DNA of 20,547 bases from a virus. The stretch is from positions 1-20,547 of the IMG/VR virus record IMGVR_UViG_3300012178_000489. The stretch is one strand, 5' to 3'. The notes under the pieces were generated by a model. The model searched no databases, was not told the DNA's origin, and saw only the letters and a program-made list of their open reading frames with translations. Below are positions 1 to 7,285 of the stretch, piece by piece (the first letter of the stretch is position 1; each line of letters begins with the position of its first letter). Both the position numbers and the translations under genes were made by a program.

Positions 1-66
1 ACACTTGGTTATTTATCACCAAATGAATACGAAAAGAATTACAAACAAAACAAGTTAATCAATTAA
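1..66 (+). CDS. IS3-family transposase OrfB, C-terminal end (cut by window edge)
   Basis: The first 21 codons read TLGYLSPNEYEKNYKQ... and end at TAA (64-66). A 'lGYLsP.eYe' tail is the usual C-terminus of IS3-family (IS150-like) OrfB transposases. The codons are intact and in frame from base 1, so the element may be complete to the left of the window. It lies head-on to an older, decayed transposase of the same family on the other strand. Only the tail is visible, so nothing can be said about the catalytic core. Confidence 0.7.
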   Translation, partial: TLGYLSPNEYEKNYKQNKLIN

Positions 67-91
67 TCATTAAAATGAACTTACTATATTT

Positions 92-122
92 TTAACTTGT
101 CCGTTTTCTTGACATAGTACCA
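92..122. mobile_element. Probable right terminal inverted repeat of the IS3-family element
   Basis: Shortly after the transposase stop codon comes AACTTGTCCGTTTTCTTGAC followed by ATAGTACCA. This resembles the usual IS3-family right end, a TGTCC...TTGAC block close to a terminal CA. The matching left end is outside the window, so the exact boundary and any target duplication cannot be checked here. Confidence 0.4.
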
Positions 123-151
123 CTTGTTTTATATAGACTCATTGATATATA

Positions 152-480
152 TTAAATATCATGCATCATTCTATATTCTATAAGACTTAAGTAATTTATT
201 TTCCAAGAAGGTCTTTTGTTATTGAAGTAATTCACATAGATTTCAATAGTTGCTCAAGCATCTTGAAAATCATCTATTTTAAGGTCTTATTAATGTCTAC
301 CTTTTTTTCCATTAAGTGATTTTATAACTGGATTATCCGTTGGAGTAGTGACCCTTGACATACTTTTTATGATTGAGTAATATTTGTGCGCATTCTCATA
401 CTTCTTTGATGCATATATTTAACCTTGGTCACTGTGTAAGATTGTATTCAAATCACCTTGCTTTTTATTTTTTAATTATG
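152..480 (-). pseudogene. Degenerate IS3-family transposase (DDE core remnant)
   Basis: Read on the minus strand, the segments give LKNKKQGDLNTILHSDQG, then a TAA, then YASKKYENAHKYYSIIK, then SMSRVTTPTDNPVIKSLNG, another stop, and finally IYVNYFNNKRPSWKINYLS. These are in the order of the rve integrase core of IS3-family OrfB: HSDQG with the second catalytic Asp, the SMSR...DNxxxES block with the Glu, and the YNNxRP..L.Y tail. At least three in-frame stops interrupt it and the catalytic Glu of the ES motif is Lys, so it is dead twice over. It ends at TAA 152-154. Upstream of 480 the frame can no longer be followed with confidence. Confidence 0.8.
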
Positions 481-747
481 AGTAATCAAATTAACTGTAT
501 TATATATATAGGTCATTGTAAAGTTGTTTTAAATTCTTTTTTCTTATTTATATCACCGTTTCCATTAGTGGCCATGTCCCCTGTTTTTCATAGCAGTGTA
601 ACCTTAGTTCAAATACGGTAGGGTCCTCAAAAAATGGCCTTTTAAGCCAAAAACTCAAGTCCGTTCTTGTGAAAGGTATTTTATGTAAAAAAGTCCATTA
701 AAAAAAGAGTAAAATCAATGAAAAATCACTAATTTTACCCTAATAAT
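481..747. other. Non-coding stretch, probably further decayed IS sequence
   Basis: No credible gene is visible on either strand. Minus-strand reading is broken by frequent stops but continues directly from the transposase remnant, so it is probably the eroded 5' part of that element. The single plus-strand open frame here (373-621) is antisense to the remnant and has no ribosome site. AT content is very high. Confidence 0.4.
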
Positions 748-817
748 AGAAAAAGTTGCTTTATATTAGAACGCTTAAAACGTCTATATTTAGACGTCAA
801 ACGTTATAAAGCAACTT
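748..817 (-). terminator. Long nested inverted repeat; possible terminator of the metallopeptidase lipoprotein gene
   Basis: Perfect 13-bp outer arms AAGTTGCTTTATA (753-765) and TATAAAGCAACTT (805-817) enclose a second perfect inverted repeat, ACGTCTA (780-786) and TAGACGT (791-797), around a TATT loop. On the minus strand the outer stem is followed by a T-rich run (TTTTTCTATTATTA), as in an intrinsic terminator. It lies about 150 bases after the stop codon at 971, farther than usual. The two-level structure is larger than a plain terminator, and it could instead be an IS end or a small RNA element. Confidence 0.5.
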
Positions 818-841
818 GGTATAATTAACCTGTCTTGTCAT

Positions 842-932
842 TACGGAGTTTTACTCCAAAATCGCTATTTTCATACGGAGTTTTACTCCTTTTCATATGG
901 AAAGTTGTATGTTTTCGTACGGAGTTGCTTTT
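842..932. repeat. Short palindromic repeat cluster (TACGGAGTTTTACTCC)
   Basis: TACGGAGTTTTACTCC occurs exactly at 842-857 and 874-889. A degraded copy, TATGGAAAGTTGTATG, is at 896-911 and a partial copy, TACGGAGTTGC, at 918-928. Each full unit is a small hairpin, GGAGT-TTT-ACTCC. Units from the second onward are led by TTTTC and recur every 22 bases. The cluster lies in the 3' untranslated region of the gene ending at 971. It is too short and irregular to be CRISPR. Confidence 0.6.
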
Positions 933-970
933 TACCATCTGATTTCCAACACAGTAAGCCAGATTTATTA

Positions 971-2551
971 CTAATCATATTTTGATTTAATATATATTTC
1001 CCAGTCTCTGATAATCTCTGGCCACGTTTTGTTTGTCAACTCGTTGATTAAAGAACTATCTGTAAACGCTTTAAAATATATTTCTTCACCATAGGTTTCT
1101 ATAAAATAATGAACCATTGAGGTATATTGGAGCCCAGATCGACCAAAGTCATATACTTCATAGACACCACTGTAATCACCCATAAGATAAATATAGATAT
1201 CATTTAGCTCATATCGATCTTTTGAATATTCAATCTCCCTATTATAAATCTCTCTAAACATTTGAGCTGCATCAGACATGGTTGGCGAGTTCACACTATT
1301 ATCACTTCTTCCAAGATATTGGTGTTCATAATATTTATCGTAATAATAAAAATCGCGCCCATAGTAGTGGGCTACTGTTTCACTCAACCATTCGTTGTTT
1401 CCAGAGAATTTAGTATAAGGAAAAGTTAGAAAATGTATATACTCATGGCTTAATGCAGTAATTGTACATAGATATATTGCACCACTGGTGTAAAGTGAAT
1501 AACCTCTATCACTATATTCAATAAATACTTTTAAATCTTGGTAGTCGACTGAATCATCTTTAAATAATGCATCCTTTTCATACATATCATCTTCAAAACG
1601 ATAAATGTTTTCTTTTAACTCCTGATAATTACTCATTAAGAAGTTTCCAAAATATCGAAAATCGATTGAAACCTTCCTGAAGGATTCATGTAAAAAATAT
1701 TTTGCGTGTTTTGTATACCAAACAGAATAATAATTCCTAGGATTCCTATCAAAAAATATTGGATGCTTATTGGTTGAAACTTCATATTCTAAACCATTTG
1801 CCATTATAAATTCATTGACTAATAATTTATATTCAGATTCGAATTCATCATAATCGCTTATAAGTAGTAAATTATTTATCTTTTGAATATCATAATTTTT
1901 AATTATAAATCTAGTGAAATGATTTGAGAATTGTTTTACAAAATTTATCACTCTTTTCCCGGTATATGACTCACTAAACGTAGGATAAGTTAAATCCATT
2001 AAATCGTCTCTGTCTTCGTGTAGAAAATACCTTATTACTTCCTCAGTTGACCATTCATCTTCTTCTATATAACCCAGTTCAATGGAGATAGATGTGGCTA
2101 AACCATAAATTAATCCATAATTTGCGTAACTTTCATAGAGACTAAAGAGTGAATGTAAAACAGTTTCGAATGATTGTATATTACCCTCATTAATATAGAT
2201 TAACTTGTATACTTCATCAAAATAGTTTTCATCTTTATCAGTCAGCTTATAGGTTATTTGTTCGTTTTCAGCTAGACCCTTATATATTAATTTATCGACA
2301 ATAACTTCTACCTCATCAATGACTTGACTCTCATTATCAATTTCTAACTCTTCGTCAAATATGTAATTGGCATTAACCTCATTTTTAAGTTCCAATAATT
2401 CAGATGAAACACACTGTCCATTGGAAAGAACTTCATCATCAGAACACGCTGATGTTGTTGGATTAACTTCTTGTGTGCAAGATGATAAAAACATCATGGC
2501 TAAAAGAATAACCGCTATTTTGATTGTGTTATATACTCTATGATTATCCAC
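971..2551 (-). CDS. Gluzincin-like zinc metallopeptidase lipoprotein
   Basis: This is a predicted surface lipoprotein: a hydrophobic signal (about residues 10-22) runs into the lipobox LSSC, with lipidated Cys25. An acidic, charged stretch follows. A zinc site lies near residues 369-391, where HEYIH is followed 17 residues later by the Glu of NEWLSE. HExxH with a downstream WxxE is the gluzincin layout (peptidase MA/M1-like clans), so an extracellular protease or peptidase is likely; its substrate is unknown. The middle and C-terminal parts are rich in Tyr, Glu and Asp. GTG at 2551 is preferred because AAAGGAG lies eight bases upstream. The longer GTG at 2560 would overlap that ribosome site. 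The gene stands alone, followed by repeats and a hairpin at 748-817. It has no phage-like features and is probably chromosomal or accessory. Confidence 0.75.
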   Translation of the reverse strand: MDNHRVYNTIKIAVILLAMMFLSSCTQEVNPTTSACSDDEVLSNGQCVSSELLELKNEVNANYIFDEELEIDNESQVIDEVEVIVDKLIYKGLAENEQITYKLTDKDENYFDEVYKLIYINEGNIQSFETVLHSLFSLYESYANYGLIYGLATSISIELGYIEEDEWSTEEVIRYFLHEDRDDLMDLTYPTFSESYTGKRVINFVKQFSNHFTRFIIKNYDIQKINNLLLISDYDEFESEYKLLVNEFIMANGLEYEVSTNKHPIFFDRNPRNYYSVWYTKHAKYFLHESFRKVSIDFRYFGNFLMSNYQELKENIYRFEDDMYEKDALFKDDSVDYQDLKVFIEYSDRGYSLYTSGAIYLCTITALSHEYIHFLTFPYTKFSGNNEWLSETVAHYYGRDFYYYDKYYEHQYLGRSDNSVNSPTMSDAAQMFREIYNREIEYSKDRYELNDIYIYLMGDYSGVYEVYDFGRSGLQYTSMVHYFIETYGEEIYFKAFTDSSLINELTNKTWPEIIRDWEIYIKSKYD

Positions 2552-2670
2552 CGCGCACACTCCTTTGATTATTTTACTATAACAGACTCCGCTACTAGGC
2601 CATTATATTAATTATATCTTATTATATAATATTATGAGTTATCGCTCAACCTAATAACAATAAATAATAG

Positions 2671-2710
2671 AAAGAAAGCATTATAACTAAAAGTTAAAGT
2701 CATAATGCTT
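2671..2710 (-). terminator. Intrinsic terminator after the WG-repeat lipoprotein operon
   Basis: Arms AAGCATTAT (2676-2684) and ATAATGCTT (2702-2710) form a 9-bp stem that can extend past a bulge by three pairs. On the minus strand the stem is followed by TTCTTTCTATTATTT. It sits 33 bases past the stop codon at 2743, the right place to end the 5031-2743 unit. Confidence 0.6.
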
Positions 2711-2742
2711 GTGCATCTTCTAATTATTTCTACTATTAAGGT

Positions 2743-4179
2743 TTATTCAACGGTTGTTCTTGCGACAGAAAACATGTCTTCATAAGCAATATCTACAATA
2801 ACATTATTACTTGTATCAACAATACCATATAAACCGTCTTTTCTTACCACTGCATATCCATCAATAAATGTTGTCATGAAATCATATTCAAAATCAATCG
2901 CCACATTTCCTGTGGAAACATCAACGGCACCATATAAATTCTCATCATTCTTCAAAACAACCAAACCATTAGAAATGGTCGTTGCGTAGAGTTGGTCAGA
3001 AGCACCTTTATATAAATAATCCATGACCATGTTACCTGATAAGTCATAAATGGCGCAATACCCATTTTCATTTCTTGTCAGTACATAACCATCATTCACA
3101 TCAACTGGCTGGTCTTCTTCAAATTCAATGACAAGATTACCTTGTTCATCAATCACCTGATATTTAGGTAAATCATACTCAGTTCCTATCATCCTTAAGG
3201 CTGTTCTGCCTATGGCATAACCATTTTTAAATAAAACTGGTTGGATGCCATCAAACATATGATAAACTTCAATGAAGTCTGTATCTAAAACAATGTCGCC
3301 TTGAGGATTAATAAAGGCATACCTATCTTTGAAAGAACCATCTTCTACTGAACCTGTTTGAATTCTAACTGCAGCTAAACCATTTGAAAACGATGTACAA
3401 TCATTGTAATCACCATCTAAAGCAATATCGCCGTTTTCATCAAGGTAAACACATTTATCAATATTAGGATTGGTGACATTATAAGTATACGCTGGTACTA
3501 ATCCATCTGAAAAGTGAAATCTAGCTCTAATATGCATATCGTTTTCCTGAACCAATGGATATGTATTTTCAATTTCAAATAAACTGGTTTCTTCATGATC
3601 CATAAACTTAAGAATTGAATCCCCCATATGAACTTTTGTGATTCTATCACTGGTGAATTGAAGATTACCCATAGTGCCAAAAAGTGACCCTGTATACCAA
3701 TTTGAAAATTCATTACCAATCGTATTTATAAAACCTGCTCTACCTTCTTTGACAACTAAAGCATAACCATATCTAAAAGGTTCTACACTATCATACTTAG
3801 CCTCAATAATCACTTCTCCAGTTGGTAACATAAAGCCGTATTTTCCGTCATCTTTAAAGGCTATATAATTTTCTTTTCCTAGTTCATACACGCTAAACCT
3901 TGCGTAGATATCTGTATTTTCATTAATAGTTAGATCAAAATCATATAATTCTTCATAGGCATCTGACTTATACCAACCTAAAAACTGATAATCTCCATTA
4001 CTTGGATCATTTATCTTTTCAACAGTATCACCGTGTTTGACTTCAACCACAATATTATCAAGAGAATCTCCCATAACAAAATTAACATCATAGGTTGTAT
4101 TTGTGTCACTACAGGCTGATAGAAATACAAGGAATAAGATAGTTATTGATAAATATAATATCTTCTTAATTTTAATCAT
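2743..4179 (-). CDS. Lipoprotein with InlB-type repeat and WG (KWG-like) repeats
   Basis: The N-terminus MIKIKKILYL... leads into lipobox LSAC (Cys23), so the protein is lipid-anchored outside the membrane. Residues about 30-95 form one Listeria-Bacteroides/InlB B-type repeat, with the FLGWY centre and the IYARF end. From about residue 100 to the C-terminus there are WG-type beta repeats with cores such as KYGFM, RAGFI, LYGAV and LYGIV, each followed by a 'G.v.i...YD' strand. Such repeats are found in bacterial surface proteins and are thought to bind protein or carbohydrate; no enzyme is implied. AAGGAAGGA sits just before ATG 4179, and the gene starts 15 bases after the stop of the secreted protein upstream, so the two are probably co-transcribed. 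Confidence 0.8.
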   Translation of the reverse strand: MIKIKKILYLSITILFLVFLSACSDTNTTYDVNFVMGDSLDNIVVEVKHGDTVEKINDPSNGDYQFLGWYKSDAYEELYDFDLTINENTDIYARFSVYELGKENYIAFKDDGKYGFMLPTGEVIIEAKYDSVEPFRYGYALVVKEGRAGFINTIGNEFSNWYTGSLFGTMGNLQFTSDRITKVHMGDSILKFMDHEETSLFEIENTYPLVQENDMHIRARFHFSDGLVPAYTYNVTNPNIDKCVYLDENGDIALDGDYNDCTSFSNGLAAVRIQTGSVEDGSFKDRYAFINPQGDIVLDTDFIEVYHMFDGIQPVLFKNGYAIGRTALRMIGTEYDLPKYQVIDEQGNLVIEFEEDQPVDVNDGYVLTRNENGYCAIYDLSGNMVMDYLYKGASDQLYATTISNGLVVLKNDENLYGAVDVSTGNVAIDFEYDFMTTFIDGYAVVRKDGLYGIVDTSNNVIVDIAYEDMFSVARTTVE

Positions 4180-4194
4180 TCCTTCCTTATTAGA

Positions 4195-5031
4195 TTAACC
4201 AATATTCATTACAATTGTTTGGTCTATAATATCAGACCAATTTGAATGATACTCATATGTGTATAATCCTGATCCACTGGTAAGATTCATTGCCGACCAA
4301 CTATAAGAGTCAAAATATGTAGGTTCTATTTCTATTGTATAATATCCACCATAAAAATCAAGATTAGAAAGTGGATCGTTTATCGGAACCATAAGGGTCG
4401 ATGTATGAACTTGAAGATATACACTTTTCTGCCCTAAATATTGTCCGTCTACTGTTATAAATGTTTGTCCTAAATAATTATATACATTATAAGAATTTGT
4501 CACATCGACAGCGTTTGTTTCTTGAGAGGCTTCAAAACCACTCATCGTTTCATGCCAATTATATACTAAATCAATATTGCTAAAATATGTATAATTTGCA
4601 TCATCTGGTATTGCATTTACATCCGTGACATAGATAACTTTATAAAAATTATTATTATAGTACTCTAATTCAGAATTTGTAAATCTTGCATAAAACTGTG
4701 TTATCCCTGCTACATCAACAAATTTATCATCAATATCATCCAGTGGTAAATATAACTCCATTTGCAATCCATAGATAACATCTCCATTATTATAGTATGG
4801 AGCATCATAAAGTTTGTTTCCATCTTGATCATATTGGTGCACTTCTTTTAAAAACCCAGTTGCAATAAGTTCTATATCATCTGAGACCGGTGGTGTATCT
4901 CCGCTTCCTCCGCCGCCATCTTCAAAATAGAAGCCTGGACCGTAACCCCCATCTGCATTTACATTTTTTTCACTAAATGATAAAAACAAACTTAAAACTA
5001 GCATTAAACTAAAAATCAAACATTTCTTCGT
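4195..5031 (-). CDS. Secreted protein of unknown function with apparent ACG start
   Basis: A signal peptide (KKCLIFSLMLVLSLFLSF) ends at a likely signal peptidase I site, NVNA/DGG. A Gly-rich linker follows (about residues 28-42), then a roughly 230-residue domain rich in Tyr, Asp and aromatic residues that looks all-beta. I do not recognise a family. There is no lipobox, so it is probably released or held by partners. The first standard start in frame is TTG 5019, but that lies 17 bases from AGGAGG (5037-5042) and would remove the positive N-terminus of the signal peptide. ACG at 5029-5031 sits five bases from that site and restores MKKCLIF. The frame is closed by TAG just upstream, so no other standard start exists. 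It is the first gene of a unit with the WG-repeat lipoprotein. Confidence 0.6.
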   Translation of the reverse strand, partial: TKKCLIFSLMLVLSLFLSFSEKNVNADGGYGPGFYFEDGGGGSGDTPPVSDDIELIATGFLKEVHQYDQDGNKLYDAPYYNNGDVIYGLQMELYLPLDDIDDKFVDVAGITQFYARFTNSELEYYNNNFYKVIYVTDVNAIPDDANYTYFSNIDLVYNWHETMSGFEASQETNAVDVTNSYNVYNYLGQTFITVDGQYLGQKSVYLQVHTSTLMVPINDPLSNLDFYGGYYTIEIEPTYFDSYSWSAMNLTSGSGLYTYEYHSNWSDIIDQTIVMNIG

Positions 5032-5036
5032 TTTTT

Positions 5037-5042
5037 CCTCCT
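5037..5042 (-). promoter_or_regulatory. Ribosome binding site AGGAGG that points to an ACG start
   Basis: A full-consensus AGGAGG is followed after five bases (AAAAA) by ACG AAG AAA. The only nearby ATG (5021-5023) is out of frame and gives a four-residue peptide, MFDF. The site therefore argues that translation begins at ACG 5031, or did so when the codon was ATG. Confidence 0.6.
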
Positions 5043-5500
5043 AAAAATAATTTGTAGTATAAGCGAAAGTGAGGCCAACTACATTAAATAATAACTAATG
5101 ATGAACAATATAGAATCTAAAATCACCTTTAGCTCCAAATGTCCAACATGAAATGCCGTTTGTTAAAACTTAAAAGAAAATCTAATATCATCTCTAACTT
5201 AATATTGATAGTTTTTGGTCAAATCATTTAATAACTTTTTTAAAAGATGAAACCAAAAATCAATTCTTTAGAATTAAAGATATTAATAAAGAATAAAGTA
5301 AAATTCTAATGCAATTATAGTTTATCATAAGAAGACAAGTAATACACCGGCGTATACGTCATACTTTTGACACTTTTTTATACTTTTTTTCGAAAAATTT
5401 ACTTTTTATTGTAAATACATGCAAAATTTAAAATCCTGGATTTGAAGAATATTAAAACTCCTTTTGAATAGAAATGAAATTCTTATCAGCCTATATATAA
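5043..5500. other. Intergenic region between surface-protein operon and HEPN/MNT cassette
   Basis: No gene is visible. The region is very AT-rich with several small inverted repeats: TTTTTGGT (5212-5219) with ACCAAAAA (5252-5259), and the palindrome AATTCTTTAGAATT near 5262-5275. A locally GC-richer island, CACCGGCGTATACGTC at about 5345-5360, contains the 8-bp palindrome CGTATACG (5351-5358). It should hold the promoter of the 5031-2743 unit; TATACT at 5056-5061 is a possible -10 but no matching -35 is visible. It could also hold the prophage-host junction, which cannot be tested without the other end. Confidence 0.5.
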
Positions 5501-5545
5501 TAAAAAAACCAAACAATTAATGTATATCTCATCAATCGTTTGGTT
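5501..5545 (-). terminator. Intrinsic terminator of the HEPN/MNT cassette
   Basis: On the minus strand CCAAACGATT (5543-5534) pairs with AATTGTTTGG (5518-5509), ten pairs with one G-U, and is followed by TTTTTTTA. It lies 45 bases past the stop codon at 5590 and closes the three-gene cassette, separating it from the surface-protein genes. Confidence 0.8.
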
Positions 5546-5589
5546 ATAAATTCAACTATATCATCACTTAAACATGAGGCATATGGAAT

Positions 5590-6207
5590 TCACAACCCCC
5601 ATTTATTAAGCACCTCGTTAGTTGCTTCTTGTAATAAAGCGAAAGAATAGATTCTATCTTCTTTGTTGGTTTCATGTTGTATTTCTTTTTTTACTAGATA
5701 TATTCTTCTTAATTCATTCCACATTTCTGAACCTTTTATTTGTTTAAACTTTTCAATAAAATGGTTTGAATCAGGCACTTGTACAAAATGATATGGCCCA
5801 TTACTTCCATTCTCTTTTTCATTTTTTAGAATTTCAGAGTATTCACCCTTTTTCACAATTGCCAAATCATATGAATATTTCAATTTACCACCTTCTATAC
5901 ATTTGATTGTAATCACATGCGTGGAATCCTTACTATTTGATAGGTGGCTTGGAGTTATTTTGTTTAATGTATCCATAAAAAGTATTTTTATATCTTCAGC
6001 TTTCAAGTCTTTAGGATACTTATTGAGTAGTATATGATAGTCTAAATCAAAACCTTCATTAGATTCAACAACCATATTTCTTCTGCCTGAACCGACTAAA
6101 TAATAATGAAAACTCCAATCGTTTCCTAGTTCTGTTTTTAGGTCTTCTATAATTTTTTTGATTTCCTCTTTATATTGTTTTAGTTTCTTCTTACCCAAAT
6201 AGTCCAT
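5590..6207 (-). CDS. Pol-beta-superfamily nucleotidyltransferase (MNT-like), probable antitoxin partner
   Basis: A 205-aa protein with the pol-beta nucleotidyltransferase signature: G39-S40 in LVGSGRRNMV, the DLD metal pair D54/D56, and a third carboxylate D114 in YSYDLAIV on the next strand. All three acidic residues are present, so it should be active. The GSGRRNMV...FDLDYH form differs from short classical MntA (GSRARG...DIDL) and resembles longer phage and prophage NTases. It starts inside the end of the HEPN gene (17-base overlap) behind AAAGGAG, so the two are translationally coupled. In HEPN/MNT systems the MNT protein neutralises the HEPN RNase, in studied cases by adenylylating it. 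That role here is inference from family and pairing. The stop is TGA. Confidence 0.75.
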   Translation of the reverse strand: MDYLGKKKLKQYKEEIKKIIEDLKTELGNDWSFHYYLVGSGRRNMVVESNEGFDLDYHILLNKYPKDLKAEDIKILFMDTLNKITPSHLSNSKDSTHVITIKCIEGGKLKYSYDLAIVKKGEYSEILKNEKENGSNGPYHFVQVPDSNHFIEKFKQIKGSEMWNELRRIYLVKKEIQHETNKEDRIYSFALLQEATNEVLNKWGL

Positions 6208-6895
6208 TTTTCATCTCCTTTAAACAAAGAATTTCTAAATTAGGAACTCTGCTTTTAACAGTTAAATGATTGCATTTATTAATATTTCCTTCAAATGCAT
6301 TTTTCATAGGTCTAGGTAAATACTGATATATTAATTCACAGTAACTTTCTATCTCTTTGATTTCGTTTTCTATTTTCTCTTCTTCGGTATGATAACTTAT
6401 AATAATTAGATTATGATGCATGACCTTATTTCTAAAGATTCTTATCTGATTAAGAGCGTCTTCTTCTAATTTTGTTATTAAGCCTTTACTCTTTAGCAGC
6501 TCAATCAGTTTGTTAAAAGTAAATTTTTTACTAAACGTAAAATTATATAAGTTTGATGTTTCTTCATTGGATTCAATTAAATCACTTTTATCGACAGAAC
6601 TGTTTATTGGGTCTTGAATAGGGTCTTTAACATCATAGTTATTTATCAGTCTGGCTCTATAATATTCTTCAACCGCAGATAAATTTCTATACAGCACATT
6701 TCTTAATCCTTTATCATATCGAATATAGGTGGATAACTCATGATATGTAACAATATCTTTGTATAATAAAAACGCCTCATATACATGTTTATGAAGAAAC
6801 AAACCTTTAAATTCTAAATAATCATAAAAGGTCTGTTTTTCTTCTTCATTTGCAAATGTCAACTTAGGAAATAATTTATGTTTACACTCAATCAC
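6191..6895 (-). CDS. Abi_2-like HEPN protein, probable RNase toxin
   Basis: A 234-aa helical protein resembling the AbiD/AbiF (Abi_2) group. A block at about residues 75-110 (YIRYDKGLRNVLYRNL, then EEYYRARL) matches the 'fD..LR.ll...i..iE...R' core. RNKVMHH at residues 155-161 is the HEPN Rx4H motif, with R155 and H160 intact. HEPN proteins of this kind cleave RNA and cause growth arrest or abortive infection. The linker at about 110-140 is polar and variable. GTG 6895 overlaps the stop of the gene before it (GTGA) and follows AGGAGG by eight bases; the nucleotidyltransferase starts inside its 3' end. The RNA target is unknown, and the Abi_2 assignment is by pattern only. Confidence 0.75.
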   Translation of the reverse strand: MIECKHKLFPKLTFANEEEKQTFYDYLEFKGLFLHKHVYEAFLLYKDIVTYHELSTYIRYDKGLRNVLYRNLSAVEEYYRARLINNYDVKDPIQDPINSSVDKSDLIESNEETSNLYNFTFSKKFTFNKLIELLKSKGLITKLEEDALNQIRIFRNKVMHHNLIIISYHTEEEKIENEIKEIESYCELIYQYLPRPMKNAFEGNINKCNHLTVKSRVPNLEILCLKEMKNGLFG

Positions 6896-7221
6896 AAAAA
6901 GATCCTCCTCTTATCACTTTTCCATAATTCTATTGTATTGTTACTGATGCTTTCAGTTCCTTTATAATTACCTTTAATGACCTGGTACTGAAAGGCATGC
7001 CTTGACTCATGAAAGCAAGTAATCATAATCTCCATATTATTTTTAACACTTTCAATCCAATTTTCATTAAAAGCGATCATATACTCGTCTTTTCTAAAGA
7101 TGGCGTTTATACCCTTTTCATCTAATGACTTGTTATTAAAAAAACACACTTCAGGCGTCTTAATTTGCAATATCTTTGCTGCAACCTCAACGCCCACCAT
7201 AGCCAATTCAAAATTATCCAT
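6892..7221 (-). CDS. Short HExxH protein, probably C-terminally truncated metallopeptidase-like
   Basis: A 109-aa protein, first gene of the HEPN/MNT cassette. Its C-terminal half has CFHESRHAFQYQ, an HExxH zinc motif in a helix of the kind seen in small prophage metallopeptidase-like proteins. Relatives I recall continue after the 'W' near the end with a helix carrying a third acidic ligand. Here the frame stops at ELWKSDKRRIFL, merging into the ribosome site of the next gene, so the third zinc ligand seems missing. It may be a trimmed, non-catalytic remnant or an adaptor kept for binding. The start is supported by AGGGGG five bases before ATG 7221. It overlaps the HEPN gene by four bases. 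The family name is uncertain. Confidence 0.6.
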   Translation of the reverse strand: MDNFELAMVGVEVAAKILQIKTPEVCFFNNKSLDEKGINAIFRKDEYMIAFNENWIESVKNNMEIMITCFHESRHAFQYQVIKGNYKGTESISNNTIELWKSDKRRIFL

Positions 7222-7250
7222 CTGTACCCCCTAAGTTGCCCAATTTAATA

Positions 7251-7261
7251 TAAGTATATCA
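7251..7261 (-). promoter_or_regulatory. Extended -10 promoter of the HEPN/MNT cassette
   Basis: The minus strand reads TGATATACTTA: TATACT (7258-7253) preceded by TG one base upstream, an extended -10. It lies 32 bases before ATG 7221. The -35 region (TTTTTA near 7281-7276) is weak, as is common with extended -10 promoters. The identical 11-mer lies before the other cargo cassette at 17483-17493. Confidence 0.55.
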
Positions 7262-7285
7262 TAAACTAAATCATATAAAAATACG

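Noticed and set aside
373-621. Open frame on the plus strand, 82 codons
   Set aside because: Antisense to the IS3 transposase remnant, with no ribosome site and no protein-like composition.
842-932. Possible CRISPR array
   Set aside because: Only two exact 16-base copies plus decayed ones, no consistent spacer length and no cas genes nearby.
3498-3719. Minus-strand open frame of 73 codons within the WG-repeat gene
   Set aside because: Out-of-frame shadow of a clear lipoprotein gene, with no separate ribosome site.
5345-5360. GC-richer island with CGTATACG as a phage attachment site
   Set aside because: No integrase, no tRNA and no second copy of the sequence in the window; kept only as a description of the intergenic region.
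5361-5400. TTGACA followed by TATACT on the plus strand as a promoter
   Set aside because: The two boxes are only six bases apart, and no plus-strand gene follows.
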